Positions 47,744 to 55,784 of a DNA stretch of 64,000 bases are shown here, piece by piece (the stretch's first letter is position 1; every line of letters starts with the position of its first letter). The notes beneath the pieces were generated by a model. The model made no database searches and was not told the DNA's origin. It saw only the letters and a list, made by a program, of their open reading frames with translations. The position numbers and the translations under genes were made by a program. The DNA is from Bacillota bacterium (GTDB taxonomy: Bacteria; Bacillota; Clostridia; Peptostreptococcales; Anaerovoracaceae): assembly GCA_017433375.1 (NCBI GenBank), contig JAFRHG010000004.1, positions 1 to 64,000 on the forward strand. Direction: 5' to 3'.

Positions 47744-47772
47744 TTGACAGGATCCATGATTTCGACTAAAAT
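47744..47772 (+). promoter_or_regulatory. Promoter of the DUF4143-type ATPase
   Basis: Perfect TTGACA (47744-47749), 17-base spacer, TAAAAT (47767-47772), 39 bases before the ATG, with GGAGG just upstream of the start. Confidence 0.85.
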
Positions 47773-47810
47773 GGAGTAGAACTCCAATATGGTCAAGACA
47801 GGAGGACGCC

Positions 47811-49025
47811 ATGTATAGGAAAAGGGCAATTGAAAACGTACTGAAAAAAGCTGGAACACAGACAAAAGTCATCCTGCTTACCGGGGCGAGGCAAGTGGGC
47901 AAGTCTACGGTTATTCAGTATGTTTTTCCGGAATACGAATATTGTACGCTGGATGATGAAAATGAACTGTTTCTTGCGAAAGGCGACAGGAACCTGTTTT
48001 TCCGTGACAGGCATATGCCTCTGATCATCGATGAGGTTCAGTATGCCCCCGAGCTATTCAGAACAATAAAGCTGGTTGTTGACCGCAGTTCTGACAGGGG
48101 ACAGATCTATCTGACCGGTTCACAGCGTTATGAACTGATGAGTGAGGCCGCCGAGTCGCTGGCCGGGAGGATTTCGATCATCGAGATGTCCGGTTTAAGC
48201 ATGCGTGAGCTGGCAGACGATGACGAACCGGACCCGTTTATCCCCACAGCGGAATTCATAGAGAAGAGGCAAAAGAGCGCTACTCCGGCAACCGATGTCT
48301 GGGAAATGATACACAGGGGCTCCATGCCTGAATTGCAGGAGCCTGACCGAGACTGGGAGTGGTTCTACAGAGATTACGTCAGGACATATATTGAGAGGGA
48401 TGTCAGAAAGATCATGAATATCAGGGATGAACTGAAATTCCGAAGCTTTCTCATTTCCATCGCCGCCAGGTCGGGTCAAATGCTGATCTGCGAGGATGTT
48501 GCCCGTGACGTCGGCGTCGACGTCAAAACGGTCCAAAGCTGGCTGTCCGTGGTGACGGCTTCCGGAATGGTGCGAATCATCAGACCGTATCAGAACAATG
48601 CCATAAAAAGAGCGATCAAGTCGCCGAAACTGTACTTTATGGATACTGGACTGCTGTGTTATCTGGTGGGGTGGAATACTGCCAGATCGGCGAGGAACGG
48701 AGCGATGTCAGGTCATATCTTCGAGACATTTGTCATGAGCGAGATCATCAAGTCCCATATGAATGCGGGAAAAACGCCGGATAAGATCTTTTATTACAGG
48801 GACAAGGAAAAAAACGAGATCGATGTTGTGATTGAAGACGACAACGTACTGTATCCGATCGAAATAAAAAAGTCCGCAACGATAGACAACCGATGGAGCA
48901 GACCGTTCTCCCGGCTCAACAGAGTCACCGACAAAAGGATAGCGGAGGGCATAGTGATCTGCCGGACCGATAAGGTCATGCCCCTCGATCACGGTGCAAA
49001 GGCAATTCCCCTTCATATGATATGA
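47811..49025 (+). CDS. AAA-type ATPase with DUF4143 domain
   Basis: 404 residues. Walker A is GARQVGKST (about 25-33) and Walker B is PLIIDEVQ (about 69-76), followed by a LTGSQRY sensor segment. A winged-helix part (about 215-260, RDVGVDVKTVQSWL) and a C-terminal DUF4143 region with a nuclease-like EIDVVIED...YPIEIKKS motif follow. The family is common, often in mobile or accessory regions, and its role is not established; DNA-binding or toxin-like roles have been suggested for relatives. Codon choice is less GC-rich than in the neighbours, which fits acquisition by transfer. It is isolated between two strong terminators with its own promoter. Confidence 0.88.
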   Translation: MYRKRAIENVLKKAGTQTKVILLTGARQVGKSTVIQYVFPEYEYCTLDDENELFLAKGDRNLFFRDRHMPLIIDEVQYAPELFRTIKLVVDRSSDRGQIYLTGSQRYELMSEAAESLAGRISIIEMSGLSMRELADDDEPDPFIPTAEFIEKRQKSATPATDVWEMIHRGSMPELQEPDRDWEWFYRDYVRTYIERDVRKIMNIRDELKFRSFLISIAARSGQMLICEDVARDVGVDVKTVQSWLSVVTASGMVRIIRPYQNNAIKRAIKSPKLYFMDTGLLCYLVGWNTARSARNGAMSGHIFETFVMSEIIKSHMNAGKTPDKIFYYRDKEKNEIDVVIEDDNVLYPIEIKKSATIDNRWSRPFSRLNRVTDKRIAEGIVICRTDKVMPLDHGAKAIPLHMI

Positions 49026-49108
49026 CGGATCCCGTCTCCGTCCGGGTCTCAGTCGGGTGGAATTCCGTCAAGAAAAGGCCGCCGATAGTTCAGCAACGTC
49101 GGAACAAA

Positions 49109-49150
49109 ACAGCTGCCGTACCGATTGCTCAGTACGGCAGCTGTTTCTTT
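49109..49150. terminator. Bidirectional intrinsic terminator
   Basis: Perfect 13-bp stem ACAGCTGCCGTAC (49109-49121) / GTACGGCAGCTGT (49132-49144), loop of 10, TTCTTT on the right and AAAA on the left. It lies between the convergent ATPase and aldehyde oxidoreductase 2 genes and can end both transcripts. Confidence 0.88.
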
Positions 49151-49188
49151 GCGCGTGGTTTCGCTAAGATCGGCGTTGCCTTTGCGGG

Positions 49189-52100
49189 CTATTTGCGAAT
49201 CTTCTTACGGTAGTTCAGGTACTGGTCTTTCTGACCCGGCTTCCAGCGGACGCCCTCCTCGCCCAGCTCGCCGAATTCGATGTCATCCGGCAGGGTGGGC
49301 TGCATCGGGTTATCCTTGATCTGCTTCACGGCATCGTAGAGGTCGGAGCCGAGGAAGTACTTCTCCGGCTTGTTGGGGTTGGGCTTGCCTTCCGCCTTGG
49401 CCTTGATGCCCGCCAGGACCTTTTCCTTGGTCGCAGGCAGCTCGTAGATCCGTACGCCGACCGCGTTGTTGATGGCGTTGATGACGGCCATGTGATCGGA
49501 GGACTGGAAGGCCTCGGACGCGCCGGAGGAACCGAAGGGACCCCGGGGATCTTCGCCGTCAATGTGGATGTAGTTGAAGTCCGGATAGTCCGGAATGTCG
49601 TTGGCGTACAGAATGCCGGCCGCGGCCATGTTCCAGTGCTTCTTGACGTCTTCGTAGTTCTCGGTAAGAGCGAATCCGATGGCGTGGGACATGCCGCCGT
49701 AGATCTGGCCTTCCACCGCCTGGATGTTTCCGGGCTTGCCGATCCACTCGACGCAGGTCATGCCGGTGCACCTGGTCTTGCCGGTGGCGACTTCCACATC
49801 CACCGTAGCCAGGAACAGGGCGTAGGTGTAGGTGTAGGTCGGGTTGCCGCTGCCGTCGTTGGGATCCAGGTCGTAGAAGTAGTTGTACTCATCGACGGTC
49901 GCCCAGTCGCCGTCGTATCTGGTCGGCAGGCCTTCGGCCACCATTTCGTCGTAGGTCCGGTAGGTGCCGTCTTCCTTGCGCATGGCGTCGGCGATGTTCT
50001 TTGCCGCTACGATGGACGCTTTGCCGTTGGCGTAGTGAGAACGGGAACCAGCGGACTCACCCGTGTTCGGACAGTACTTGGAGTCATCCTGAACGAGCTT
50101 GATGTCATCCGGCGTGATGTTCGGGAAGTAGGGCTTCAGAGCTTCCAGCGTACAGATGAGTGAACCCTGATCGCCGCCCTGACCCTGATCCTGCCAGGTG
50201 TCATACTTTCTGAATGTGCCGTCCGGCATCAGCTCGATGGCCACGTGGGCCTCGTCGATGCCGCCCAGGCCGACGTTGTAGCCGCCCCATGCGACACCAA
50301 TGCCTTTCTTGATGTCTTCATGGTCCTTGTTCCAGGCTTCGACTTCCGCCTTCTTCTCGTCATAGATCGGCCGCAGCTTATCCATCATCTCTTCCATGGG
50401 ATAGTGGAGATATGGAAGCTGGTTGATATTTGTCTCTTCCGGCGTTCTCGCAATGTTGATGTAACGGAACTCGAAGGGATCGATCCCGGCCTCTTCCGCC
50501 AGCATGTCGACGATCGCTTCTGAGCCGGTGTAAGCCTGGGGCGCGCCGTAGCCTCTGTAAGCAGTTGTCCAGAGATGGTTGGTGACCGCCGATCTGTTTA
50601 TGCCGACTACGTTTGGAACGTAGTAGGGATAGAACATGAACCGGGAAGTCTTGGTCAGTTTGTCATCGGTAAATTCACCGAAGCAGCCGGCATCCAGGCC
50701 GATGTCATATTCACCGGCAACGAATCTGCCGTTCTCATCACAGGCAAGGCGTGCATTACAATATGAAGGTGAACGCTTACCCGTAACAGCCATGAACTGC
50801 TTGTAATCCATGGACAGGGAGCAGGGCATCTTGGTGACCATGGTCGCGTAGGCGCACAGGGTCCAGTTGTGGGCGTTCATCGCCCAGCCGAAGCTGCCGC
50901 CCGTGGGGTTCTCGATCAGCCGGATCTCCGTTTCGGAATCCAGACCAAGGGCGTTGGCCATCTCATCCTTATCCCAGTAGAGGGTCATGCACTTGCAGTG
51001 GACGCAGAGCTTATCGTCTTCATCGTAGTAAGTCTGGGCCACATCGCCTTCGATGGACATGTGCGGTTCTCTGGAGGAGTAGAAGGAACCCTCCACGGAG
51101 TGAGCCGCCTTTTCGATCAGCTCGGGCACGTGCTCGTCATCGCCCTTCAGTACCGGCAGGTGGCAGTAGGTGTTCGGGGCGTAGGTGTCAGGCATCCAGT
51201 CGTAGATCTGGCTGGCGCCGGGAGCGACGGATTCCAGGAAGTTCATGTGGGCTTCCAGTTCCTCGATCTCCACCTTGACCTTGTCGGCTGCGGCTTTGGC
51301 GTGGTCTCTCGTGTCCGCGACCACCAGCGCGACCACGTCACCGTACCACTTGATCTCATCTTCCGCCAGGATGTGATGGTGTTCCTGCAGTTCCACGGTT
51401 CTTTCGGAGAATCCGAAGGCCATGAAGTGGTTCTTGCAGCCCAGTTTCTTGACGTCCTCGGCGATGATGACCTTCACCACGCCGGGCATCTTCTCCGCTT
51501 CCGAGAAGTCGATCTTCTTGATCTTCGCATGGTGGGTGATCCTCGGCATGACCATCTCGACCTTCAAAGTCTCGGCCGGCATGTGGAGTTCCACATCGTC
51601 GCCGTAATCGCAGACACCGCAGGCCTTGGGCAGGGCATTGGGCCGCTCCAGGGGCTTGCCGTAGAAGTTGCCGATGTCTTTCTTCCAGTCATAGCGATAG
51701 TCCTCAACGGTCTTCTCACCGCGCATGATCGCCGCGGCCGCCATGACCGCGTCAACGATCTGCTTGTAACCGGTACATCTGCAGACGTTTCTGTGTTTTG
51801 TGAACCAGTCTCTGACTTCCTCTCTTGTCGGATCGGGGTTTTCCTGCAGGAGCTGGTACGCGGATACGATGAAGCCCGGTACGCAGAAACCGCACTGGAC
51901 CGCGCCCATGGCGACCCACATGGACTGCAGGGGATGAGGATAGTTGACACTTCCGATTCCTTCAATCGTGGTGACCTTCTGGTACTCCTCCATCTTGCTC
52001 ATCTTGCGCATGCAGGAGCGGATAACCTTGCCGTCCACGATGACCGAGCAGGCGCCGCAGGCGCCCATGCCGCAGCCGACCTTGGTGCCGGTCAGGCCCA

Positions 52101-52197
52101 GGCGGCGCAGAACATCGGCCAGGGTATCCTTGGCAGGGTCACAGATGAACATCCGGTCGGCGCCGTTGATGTTCAACGTCATCTTTTTTAAGTTCAT
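49189..52197 (-). CDS. MOP-type molybdenum aldehyde oxidoreductase, second copy
   Basis: 1002 residues, homologous to the enzyme at 25375-28251 over nearly all its length. The iron-sulfur cysteines are at the same positions (42, 47, 50, 62 and 102, 105, 139, 141). The catalytic Glu895 is in SGASEAFQSS. No FAD domain. Its C-terminus is about 40 residues longer. The two copies differ throughout the Mo domain, including loops that line the substrate channel, so they probably act on different substrates. The promoter is at 52267-52295. Its 5' UTR carries the 17-nt sequence complementary to the candidate sRNA upstream. Transcription ends at the shared terminator 49109-49150. Confidence 0.92.
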   Translation of the reverse strand: MNLKKMTLNINGADRMFICDPAKDTLADVLRRLGLTGTKVGCGMGACGACSVIVDGKVIRSCMRKMSKMEEYQKVTTIEGIGSVNYPHPLQSMWVAMGAVQCGFCVPGFIVSAYQLLQENPDPTREEVRDWFTKHRNVCRCTGYKQIVDAVMAAAAIMRGEKTVEDYRYDWKKDIGNFYGKPLERPNALPKACGVCDYGDDVELHMPAETLKVEMVMPRITHHAKIKKIDFSEAEKMPGVVKVIIAEDVKKLGCKNHFMAFGFSERTVELQEHHHILAEDEIKWYGDVVALVVADTRDHAKAAADKVKVEIEELEAHMNFLESVAPGASQIYDWMPDTYAPNTYCHLPVLKGDDEHVPELIEKAAHSVEGSFYSSREPHMSIEGDVAQTYYDEDDKLCVHCKCMTLYWDKDEMANALGLDSETEIRLIENPTGGSFGWAMNAHNWTLCAYATMVTKMPCSLSMDYKQFMAVTGKRSPSYCNARLACDENGRFVAGEYDIGLDAGCFGEFTDDKLTKTSRFMFYPYYVPNVVGINRSAVTNHLWTTAYRGYGAPQAYTGSEAIVDMLAEEAGIDPFEFRYINIARTPEETNINQLPYLHYPMEEMMDKLRPIYDEKKAEVEAWNKDHEDIKKGIGVAWGGYNVGLGGIDEAHVAIELMPDGTFRKYDTWQDQGQGGDQGSLICTLEALKPYFPNITPDDIKLVQDDSKYCPNTGESAGSRSHYANGKASIVAAKNIADAMRKEDGTYRTYDEMVAEGLPTRYDGDWATVDEYNYFYDLDPNDGSGNPTYTYTYALFLATVDVEVATGKTRCTGMTCVEWIGKPGNIQAVEGQIYGGMSHAIGFALTENYEDVKKHWNMAAAGILYANDIPDYPDFNYIHIDGEDPRGPFGSSGASEAFQSSDHMAVINAINNAVGVRIYELPATKEKVLAGIKAKAEGKPNPNKPEKYFLGSDLYDAVKQIKDNPMQPTLPDDIEFGELGEEGVRWKPGQKDQYLNYRKKIRK

Positions 52198-52231
52198 GTT
52201 TTCCTCCGTTTTGATGAATGTAGGACAATAA

Positions 52232-52248
52232 CGTTTTGCTTGCTTGAT
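52232..52248 (-). promoter_or_regulatory. Candidate sRNA target site in the aldehyde oxidoreductase 2 leader
   Basis: In the mRNA this reads ATCAAGCAAGCAAAACG, 35-51 bases before the start codon. It is the exact complement of 17 nt in the upstream minus-strand RNA candidate (52393-52409). Confidence 0.55.
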
Positions 52249-52266
52249 AAAGAATTATCTGCGTCC

Positions 52267-52295
52267 ATTCTATCAGTTATCGCGCTTTACTGCAA
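52267..52295 (-). promoter_or_regulatory. Promoter of aldehyde oxidoreductase 2
   Basis: Minus strand TTGCAG (52295-52290), 17-base spacer, TAGAAT (52272-52267). The AACTGATAGAAT context is the same as at the promoter of the first copy. Confidence 0.8.
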
Positions 52296-52351
52296 GAAGA
52301 GAGGGGGGGGCAAAAGCGGACTAGTTTGCTGCGATCAGGCGATTATTCAAG

Positions 52352-52601
52352 GCAAAAGAAAAAGAGCCCGTCTGTGCACTTTTTTAGAAGAAATCAAGCA
52401 AGCAAAACGAATTTAAAAAAGATGGTCTTTTTTAGAATCGAAAATGACTTCAACAAAAAAGTGCGCAGGCGGGCTCTTGGTTTATGTTCACCGTTTTCGA
52501 GTCTCCTTCGCACACTGGCAGGCGGGGAAATCGCTCGCCCCACCCTATCGCCCTCACCGGCAGCGGGTGTCAGATGAGGGTCGGAGGTATTCTGTTGTTC
52601 T
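52352..52601 (-). ncRNA. Candidate small RNA, about 250 nt
   Basis: A minus-strand promoter (52608-52637) points into a stretch with no plausible reading frame, which ends in a long stem followed by a U-rich tail (TTTTTCTTTT). The 5' half has several short GC stems (for example CCCTCA/TGAGGG and GGCG/CGCC types). The loop of the final stem exposes CGTTTTGCTTGCTTGAT, the exact complement of the leader of the next gene. Expression is not shown; a mobile-element remnant is the main alternative. Confidence 0.5.
52362..52478 (-). terminator. Long-armed terminator of the candidate sRNA
   Basis: Arms of 24 nt (52362-52385 and 52455-52478) pair fully with two G-U pairs around a 69-nt loop. The loop contains a second hairpin AAAAAAGA/TCTTTTTT. 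Only the leftward direction has a U-tract after the stem. Confidence 0.7.
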
Positions 52602-52607
52602 GTCTGT

Positions 52608-52637
52608 ATTTTACCGCTCCCATTCCCCCCTTGTCAA
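52608..52637 (-). promoter_or_regulatory. Promoter of the candidate sRNA
   Basis: Minus strand perfect TTGACA (52637-52632), 18-base spacer, TAAAAT (52613-52608). There is no gene start downstream for more than 400 bases. Confidence 0.6.
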
Positions 52638-52670
52638 TCCCAATTCTCGCTCCTCCACGGCCCGGATTCC

Positions 52671-52699
52671 TTGCATTCCAGGTGGCCGGTCTGTTAAAC
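52671..52699 (+). promoter_or_regulatory. Candidate promoter of the FAD oxidoreductase
   Basis: TTGCAT (52671-52676), 17-base spacer, TTAAAC (52694-52699), 33 bases before the start at 52732. Confidence 0.45.
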
Positions 52700-52731
52700 T
52701 GAACATCGGAACAGAAAGGAAACAGCGGGAA

Positions 52732-54060
52732 ATGAGCAACAGGACAGACGATTACAGACGGTATATTATTCTCGGCAGCGGCATCGCGGGGATGGCCGCG
52801 GCGGAGGCGATCCGGGAGAAGGACAGGGAAGGGCGGATCCTGATGGTTTCCGCGGAGAAAGAGCTCTGTTTCAACCGGCCCATGCTGATCCGGGAGTTTG
52901 CTCTGGACGGGTCCGGCGCGGTGCTTTTCGACCGGCAGCAGGACTGGCCCGGCCAGCACAGCGTGGAGATTCGCCTGGGAACCGAGGCCCTTTCCATCGA
53001 CCGGGAATCGAAGGAAGTCCTTCTGCAGGATGAAAGCGGACAGGAATTCCGGGAAGCCTATGACCGGCTGATCTACGCCCTGGGCGCCCGGGTCACCGTT
53101 CCGCCCATTCCGGGAGCGGAGGGGGACCGGGTGTTCACCGTTCGGACCAGAGAGGATATGAAGAAGATCCGCCAGGCCATGAGGAGCGCTAACACCGCCG
53201 CCGTTATCGGCGGGGGCATGCTGGGACTGGAGGATGCCTGGGCGATGAAGGAGCAGAAGCTGGAGGTCGCCGTGATCGAGCAAAGGCAACGGGTTGCCTT
53301 TGGACAGATCGACCAATCCGCCGGCAACCTGATGAAAAAGCGGATCGAACGCATGGGCGTGCCGGTCTATGTGAATGCAACTGTCGAGGAGATCGGCGAC
53401 GGCTATGTGACCTTCCGGCAACCGGAAGAACGGGTCACGATTCCCGTCGACCTGGTGATCCTCTCCACGGGTGTTACGCCCAACAGTGAGCTGGGCGCAG
53501 CAGCCGGCCTTGCCACCGTCGGCCCGGAGAAGGGGGAGGCGGACAGCCGCTGGATCGCCGTGGATGAAACCTGCCGGACCAGCGACCCGGAGATCTACGC
53601 TGCAGGAGACGGAGCGGCGGTCAACGGACGTAACGACGCCATCTGGGATGAGGCCCGGGAAATGGGACGGGTGGCCGGAACCAACGCGGCGGCGGACCTG
53701 ACGGCGGAGGAAGGAGGACGGGCGGTCTACAGGCCTGTCACCGCGGAACACGTTTTCACCGGCTTTGACACTGAGGTGTTCACCCTGGCGGACAGCTCCG
53801 GAGCGGGGACCGACGGCGTTTATATCCGGCATGCCGACGTGGAGATCTTTGACTACCTGAGGGAACGGTATATCCGGGTTTCTCTGCAGGACGGGATCAT
53901 CGCCGGCGTGCTTCTGATCAATGCCTCTGAACTGGCACCGGAACTGATGGACGCCTACGCCCGGCGGGCGGCGGAAGAGGAGGCGCGGCAGATCATTCTC
54001 CGCTGGAAGGAGAGCCACGAGGTGGACTTCAAGCCGGCGGCGCCCTTCCGGACGAGATAG
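52732..54060 (+). CDS. FAD-dependent pyridine-nucleotide-disulfide-type oxidoreductase
   Basis: 442 residues from ATG 52732; the longer frame from 52444 lies in the noncoding gap and is rejected. The FAD loop is YIILGSGIAGMAAAEAI (about 11-27) and the NAD(P) loop is AAVIGGGMLGLEDAW (about 156-170). A third motif, EIYAAGDGAAV, binds the flavin ribityl. This is the plan of nitrite- or rubredoxin-reductase-like flavoproteins. Its place beside the FAD-less aldehyde oxidoreductase suggests it could carry electrons from the iron-sulfur clusters to NAD(P), an inference from position only. The gene includes a 22-bp palindrome made of two inverted AAAGGCAA octamers (53281-53302). Confidence 0.88.
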   Translation: MSNRTDDYRRYIILGSGIAGMAAAEAIREKDREGRILMVSAEKELCFNRPMLIREFALDGSGAVLFDRQQDWPGQHSVEIRLGTEALSIDRESKEVLLQDESGQEFREAYDRLIYALGARVTVPPIPGAEGDRVFTVRTREDMKKIRQAMRSANTAAVIGGGMLGLEDAWAMKEQKLEVAVIEQRQRVAFGQIDQSAGNLMKKRIERMGVPVYVNATVEEIGDGYVTFRQPEERVTIPVDLVILSTGVTPNSELGAAAGLATVGPEKGEADSRWIAVDETCRTSDPEIYAAGDGAAVNGRNDAIWDEAREMGRVAGTNAAADLTAEEGGRAVYRPVTAEHVFTGFDTEVFTLADSSGAGTDGVYIRHADVEIFDYLRERYIRVSLQDGIIAGVLLINASELAPELMDAYARRAAEEEARQIILRWKESHEVDFKPAAPFRTR

Positions 54061-54117
54061 GCGGATACCGGCGGCTCAACCGGGGTTTAGCGCGCTGACG
54101 CGGAGAACAATTCGATG

Positions 54118-54146
54118 TTGAAATACCGATGATAATCGTGTAGAAT
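54118..54146 (+). promoter_or_regulatory. Promoter of the importer operon leader
   Basis: TTGAAA (54118-54123), 17-base spacer, TAGAAT (54141-54146). It lies 317 bases before the first ATG, leaving a leader of about 310 nt. A GCAAGCAA motif is right at the expected transcription start (about 54153). Confidence 0.8.
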
Positions 54147-54152
54147 AATGGC

Positions 54153-54345
54153 GAGCAAGCAATTGAATAGAGTCCCTTTTCGACCTGAAAAGCCTAAGGA
54201 TTCTGTCTATGGCTGACAGGCAGCAGGGTATGGCGGGAAACGGCCATGCCTCCCATCCTTGGAAAGAAAAGCGACGGTTGTCCGCAGGATATCTGCGGGC
54301 AGGCAATAGTGCCATGTCGGTTTCCTTTTCGGAAACCGTTTTTTT
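54153..54345 (+). ncRNA. Riboswitch-like structured leader
   Basis: Helices in order: AGAGTCC (54169-54175) with GGATTCT (54198-54204), enclosing CTTTTC/GAAAAG; CTGTC/GACAG (54203-54219); ATGGC/GCCAT (54230-54247) around GGGAAAC and next to GCCTCCC; CCGCAG/CTGCGG (54282-54298); then a terminator. This is the layout of an aptamer plus expression platform. The GGGAAAC and GCCTCCC features and the Mo/W context remind me of the Moco riboswitch class, but I cannot confirm the class by eye. Confidence 0.6.
54318..54345 (+). terminator. Terminator in the leader (first)
   Basis: CGGTTTCC (54318-54325), loop TTTTC, GGAAACCG (54331-54338), then seven T. It is upstream of any start codon, so it can act as an attenuator. 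Confidence 0.9.
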
Positions 54346-54408
54346 AGCGGCGGACTATGCTGCTAAGACCGGCTGCGGTTCTTTTGATGTGGGACGAAGG
54401 GGAGAATG

Positions 54409-54441
54409 ACACATCCATGGATACCGCAGGGATGTGTTTTT
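54409..54441 (+). terminator. Second terminator-like hairpin in the leader
   Basis: ACACATCC (54409-54416) pairs with GGATGTGT (54430-54437), followed by TTTT, 22 bases before the ATG. The region between the two terminators (54346-54408) shows no structure I recognise. Confidence 0.65.
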
Positions 54442-54462
54442 GCATTCAGGAGGAATACAGCA

Positions 54463-55746
54463 ATGATGAAACGACTGGGAATCCATATACTGGCGACGGC
54501 ACTGTTTGCCCTTGCCCTCGCACTCGCCGTCGGTCAGCCCGGCGCGGCTGACACCTGTATGGCCCAGACGAAGCCGGCAGCGCTGGCGGTATATCAGAAC
54601 ACGGCCCTGGTGAAGACCTTCACGATGGCGGAACTGGAACAGATGGAGGATCCAAAGGAGTACACGTATTCCGCCTTCAATTCCTTCCCGTCGGTAAAGA
54701 CGGCAAAAAGGGTATCCGGTGTCAGGGTGGACGCGATTCTGGCGAAAGCTGGCATCGACGCGGCATCCGACGGGCGCACGATCCAGTTTATCGGAAGCGA
54801 TGGAGCCGGTGAAACCTTTCTGATGAAGCAGCTGATGGCGACTCGGTACTATTTCCCCAATATCAGCAGGGAATCCGGCAGGAACGGAGCGGCTCCCCTG
54901 GCGGTATCCTGGAACGGGCAGTTGACGGTGCCGGCCATGATCAGCCTGGATGAGCCCTACGGCGGAAGCGATCAGGAAGGACGGCTGCTTTTTGGACAGC
55001 TGTCTCCGACGGAGCAGAACTATTCCGGCTTCGTGAAGTATCTGGCGCGGGGGGACAAGGAGGTCGATGACCAGACCGGTGTCGGAACGGGCAGCAACAA
55101 GATCGGCAGGATCATCGTGTCCACCGGCAGCGCGAAGAAGTGGAACGCCATCCGAAGGACCAGCGCGGGAGCGGGCGGCGTGGTAAAGACCGGCACAGCC
55201 CTTACTTTGGATCGGACGGTCAACGGGAATCCGGCCGTCGTCAGCGACCGCTACTGCGTCTACTTCACCACGGATGGAAGCGCACCGGGCCTGTCGTCCA
55301 GTCTGTACAACTATAACAATTTCAATTTCGGCCAGGCAAATGAGAAGCTGAATCGGCCGGTCATCTCGGCAGCCGGAACCTTCACCCTGAAGACGAAGGT
55401 CATCGGCTACGGCAGGGAGGACAGCGCGGTGTCAGCCATGTCCTTCACCGGCGTGCAGCCGCCGGCGGCGCCGAAGTTCAAAAAGATTTCCCGCAGCGGC
55501 AAAAAGGCAACCCTGAAATGGAAAAAAGTCTCCGGGGCTAACGGCTACAAGATCTACCGCGCCACGAAAAAGAACGGCCCGTATACCCTGGTGAAAACCA
55601 TCAACAAGGCCAAGACCGTCTCCTGGAAAAACAAGAAACTCAAGAAAAAGAAAACCTACTACTACAAGATCACATCCTTTAAGAGGGTGAACGGAACCGA
55701 CATTGACAGCGCGTTTTCCGCTGTGAAGAAAATAAGAATCAAATAA
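54463..55746 (+). CDS. Secreted protein with sulfite-oxidase-like domain and FN3 tail
   Basis: 427 residues from ATG 54463 (AGGAGG upstream); a longer frame from 54406 runs through the leader hairpin and is rejected. A signal peptide ends about residue 32. The main domain (about 40-245, with KTFTMAELEQM, VSGVRVDAILAKAG, ATRYYFPNI) resembles the domain annotated as sulfite-oxidase-like/molybdopterin-binding in secreted Clostridia proteins. I see no clear Mo-ligand cysteine. A chitobiase-like/Ig segment and a lysine-rich FN3 module follow. First gene of a riboswitch-led operon with an ABC importer, so a capture or sensor role for a metal or cofactor is possible but unproven. Confidence 0.75.
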   Translation: MMKRLGIHILATALFALALALAVGQPGAADTCMAQTKPAALAVYQNTALVKTFTMAELEQMEDPKEYTYSAFNSFPSVKTAKRVSGVRVDAILAKAGIDAASDGRTIQFIGSDGAGETFLMKQLMATRYYFPNISRESGRNGAAPLAVSWNGQLTVPAMISLDEPYGGSDQEGRLLFGQLSPTEQNYSGFVKYLARGDKEVDDQTGVGTGSNKIGRIIVSTGSAKKWNAIRRTSAGAGGVVKTGTALTLDRTVNGNPAVVSDRYCVYFTTDGSAPGLSSSLYNYNNFNFGQANEKLNRPVISAAGTFTLKTKVIGYGREDSAVSAMSFTGVQPPAAPKFKKISRSGKKATLKWKKVSGANGYKIYRATKKNGPYTLVKTINKAKTVSWKNKKLKKKKTYYYKITSFKRVNGTDIDSAFSAVKKIRIK

Positions 55747-55784
55747 AGCATCGTTTTCATTGAGCAAGCAAAGGAGGATGAACA

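Noticed and set aside
52232..52409. 178-bp MITE bounded by the 17-bp inverted repeats
   Set aside because: No target-site duplication is visible at the ends, and the element would contain the functional promoter of the aldehyde oxidoreductase gene. Kept as an alternative to the sRNA model.
52444..52731. Extended N-terminus of the FAD oxidoreductase
   Set aside because: The extra 96 codons lie in the structured noncoding gap, lack a ribosome site and have no family match; ATG 52732 gives the canonical FAD loop near the N-terminus.
54346..54408. A known second small aptamer (preQ1, THF, ZTP or GEMM) between the two leader terminators
   Set aside because: None of the core motifs of these classes can be found in the 63 bases.
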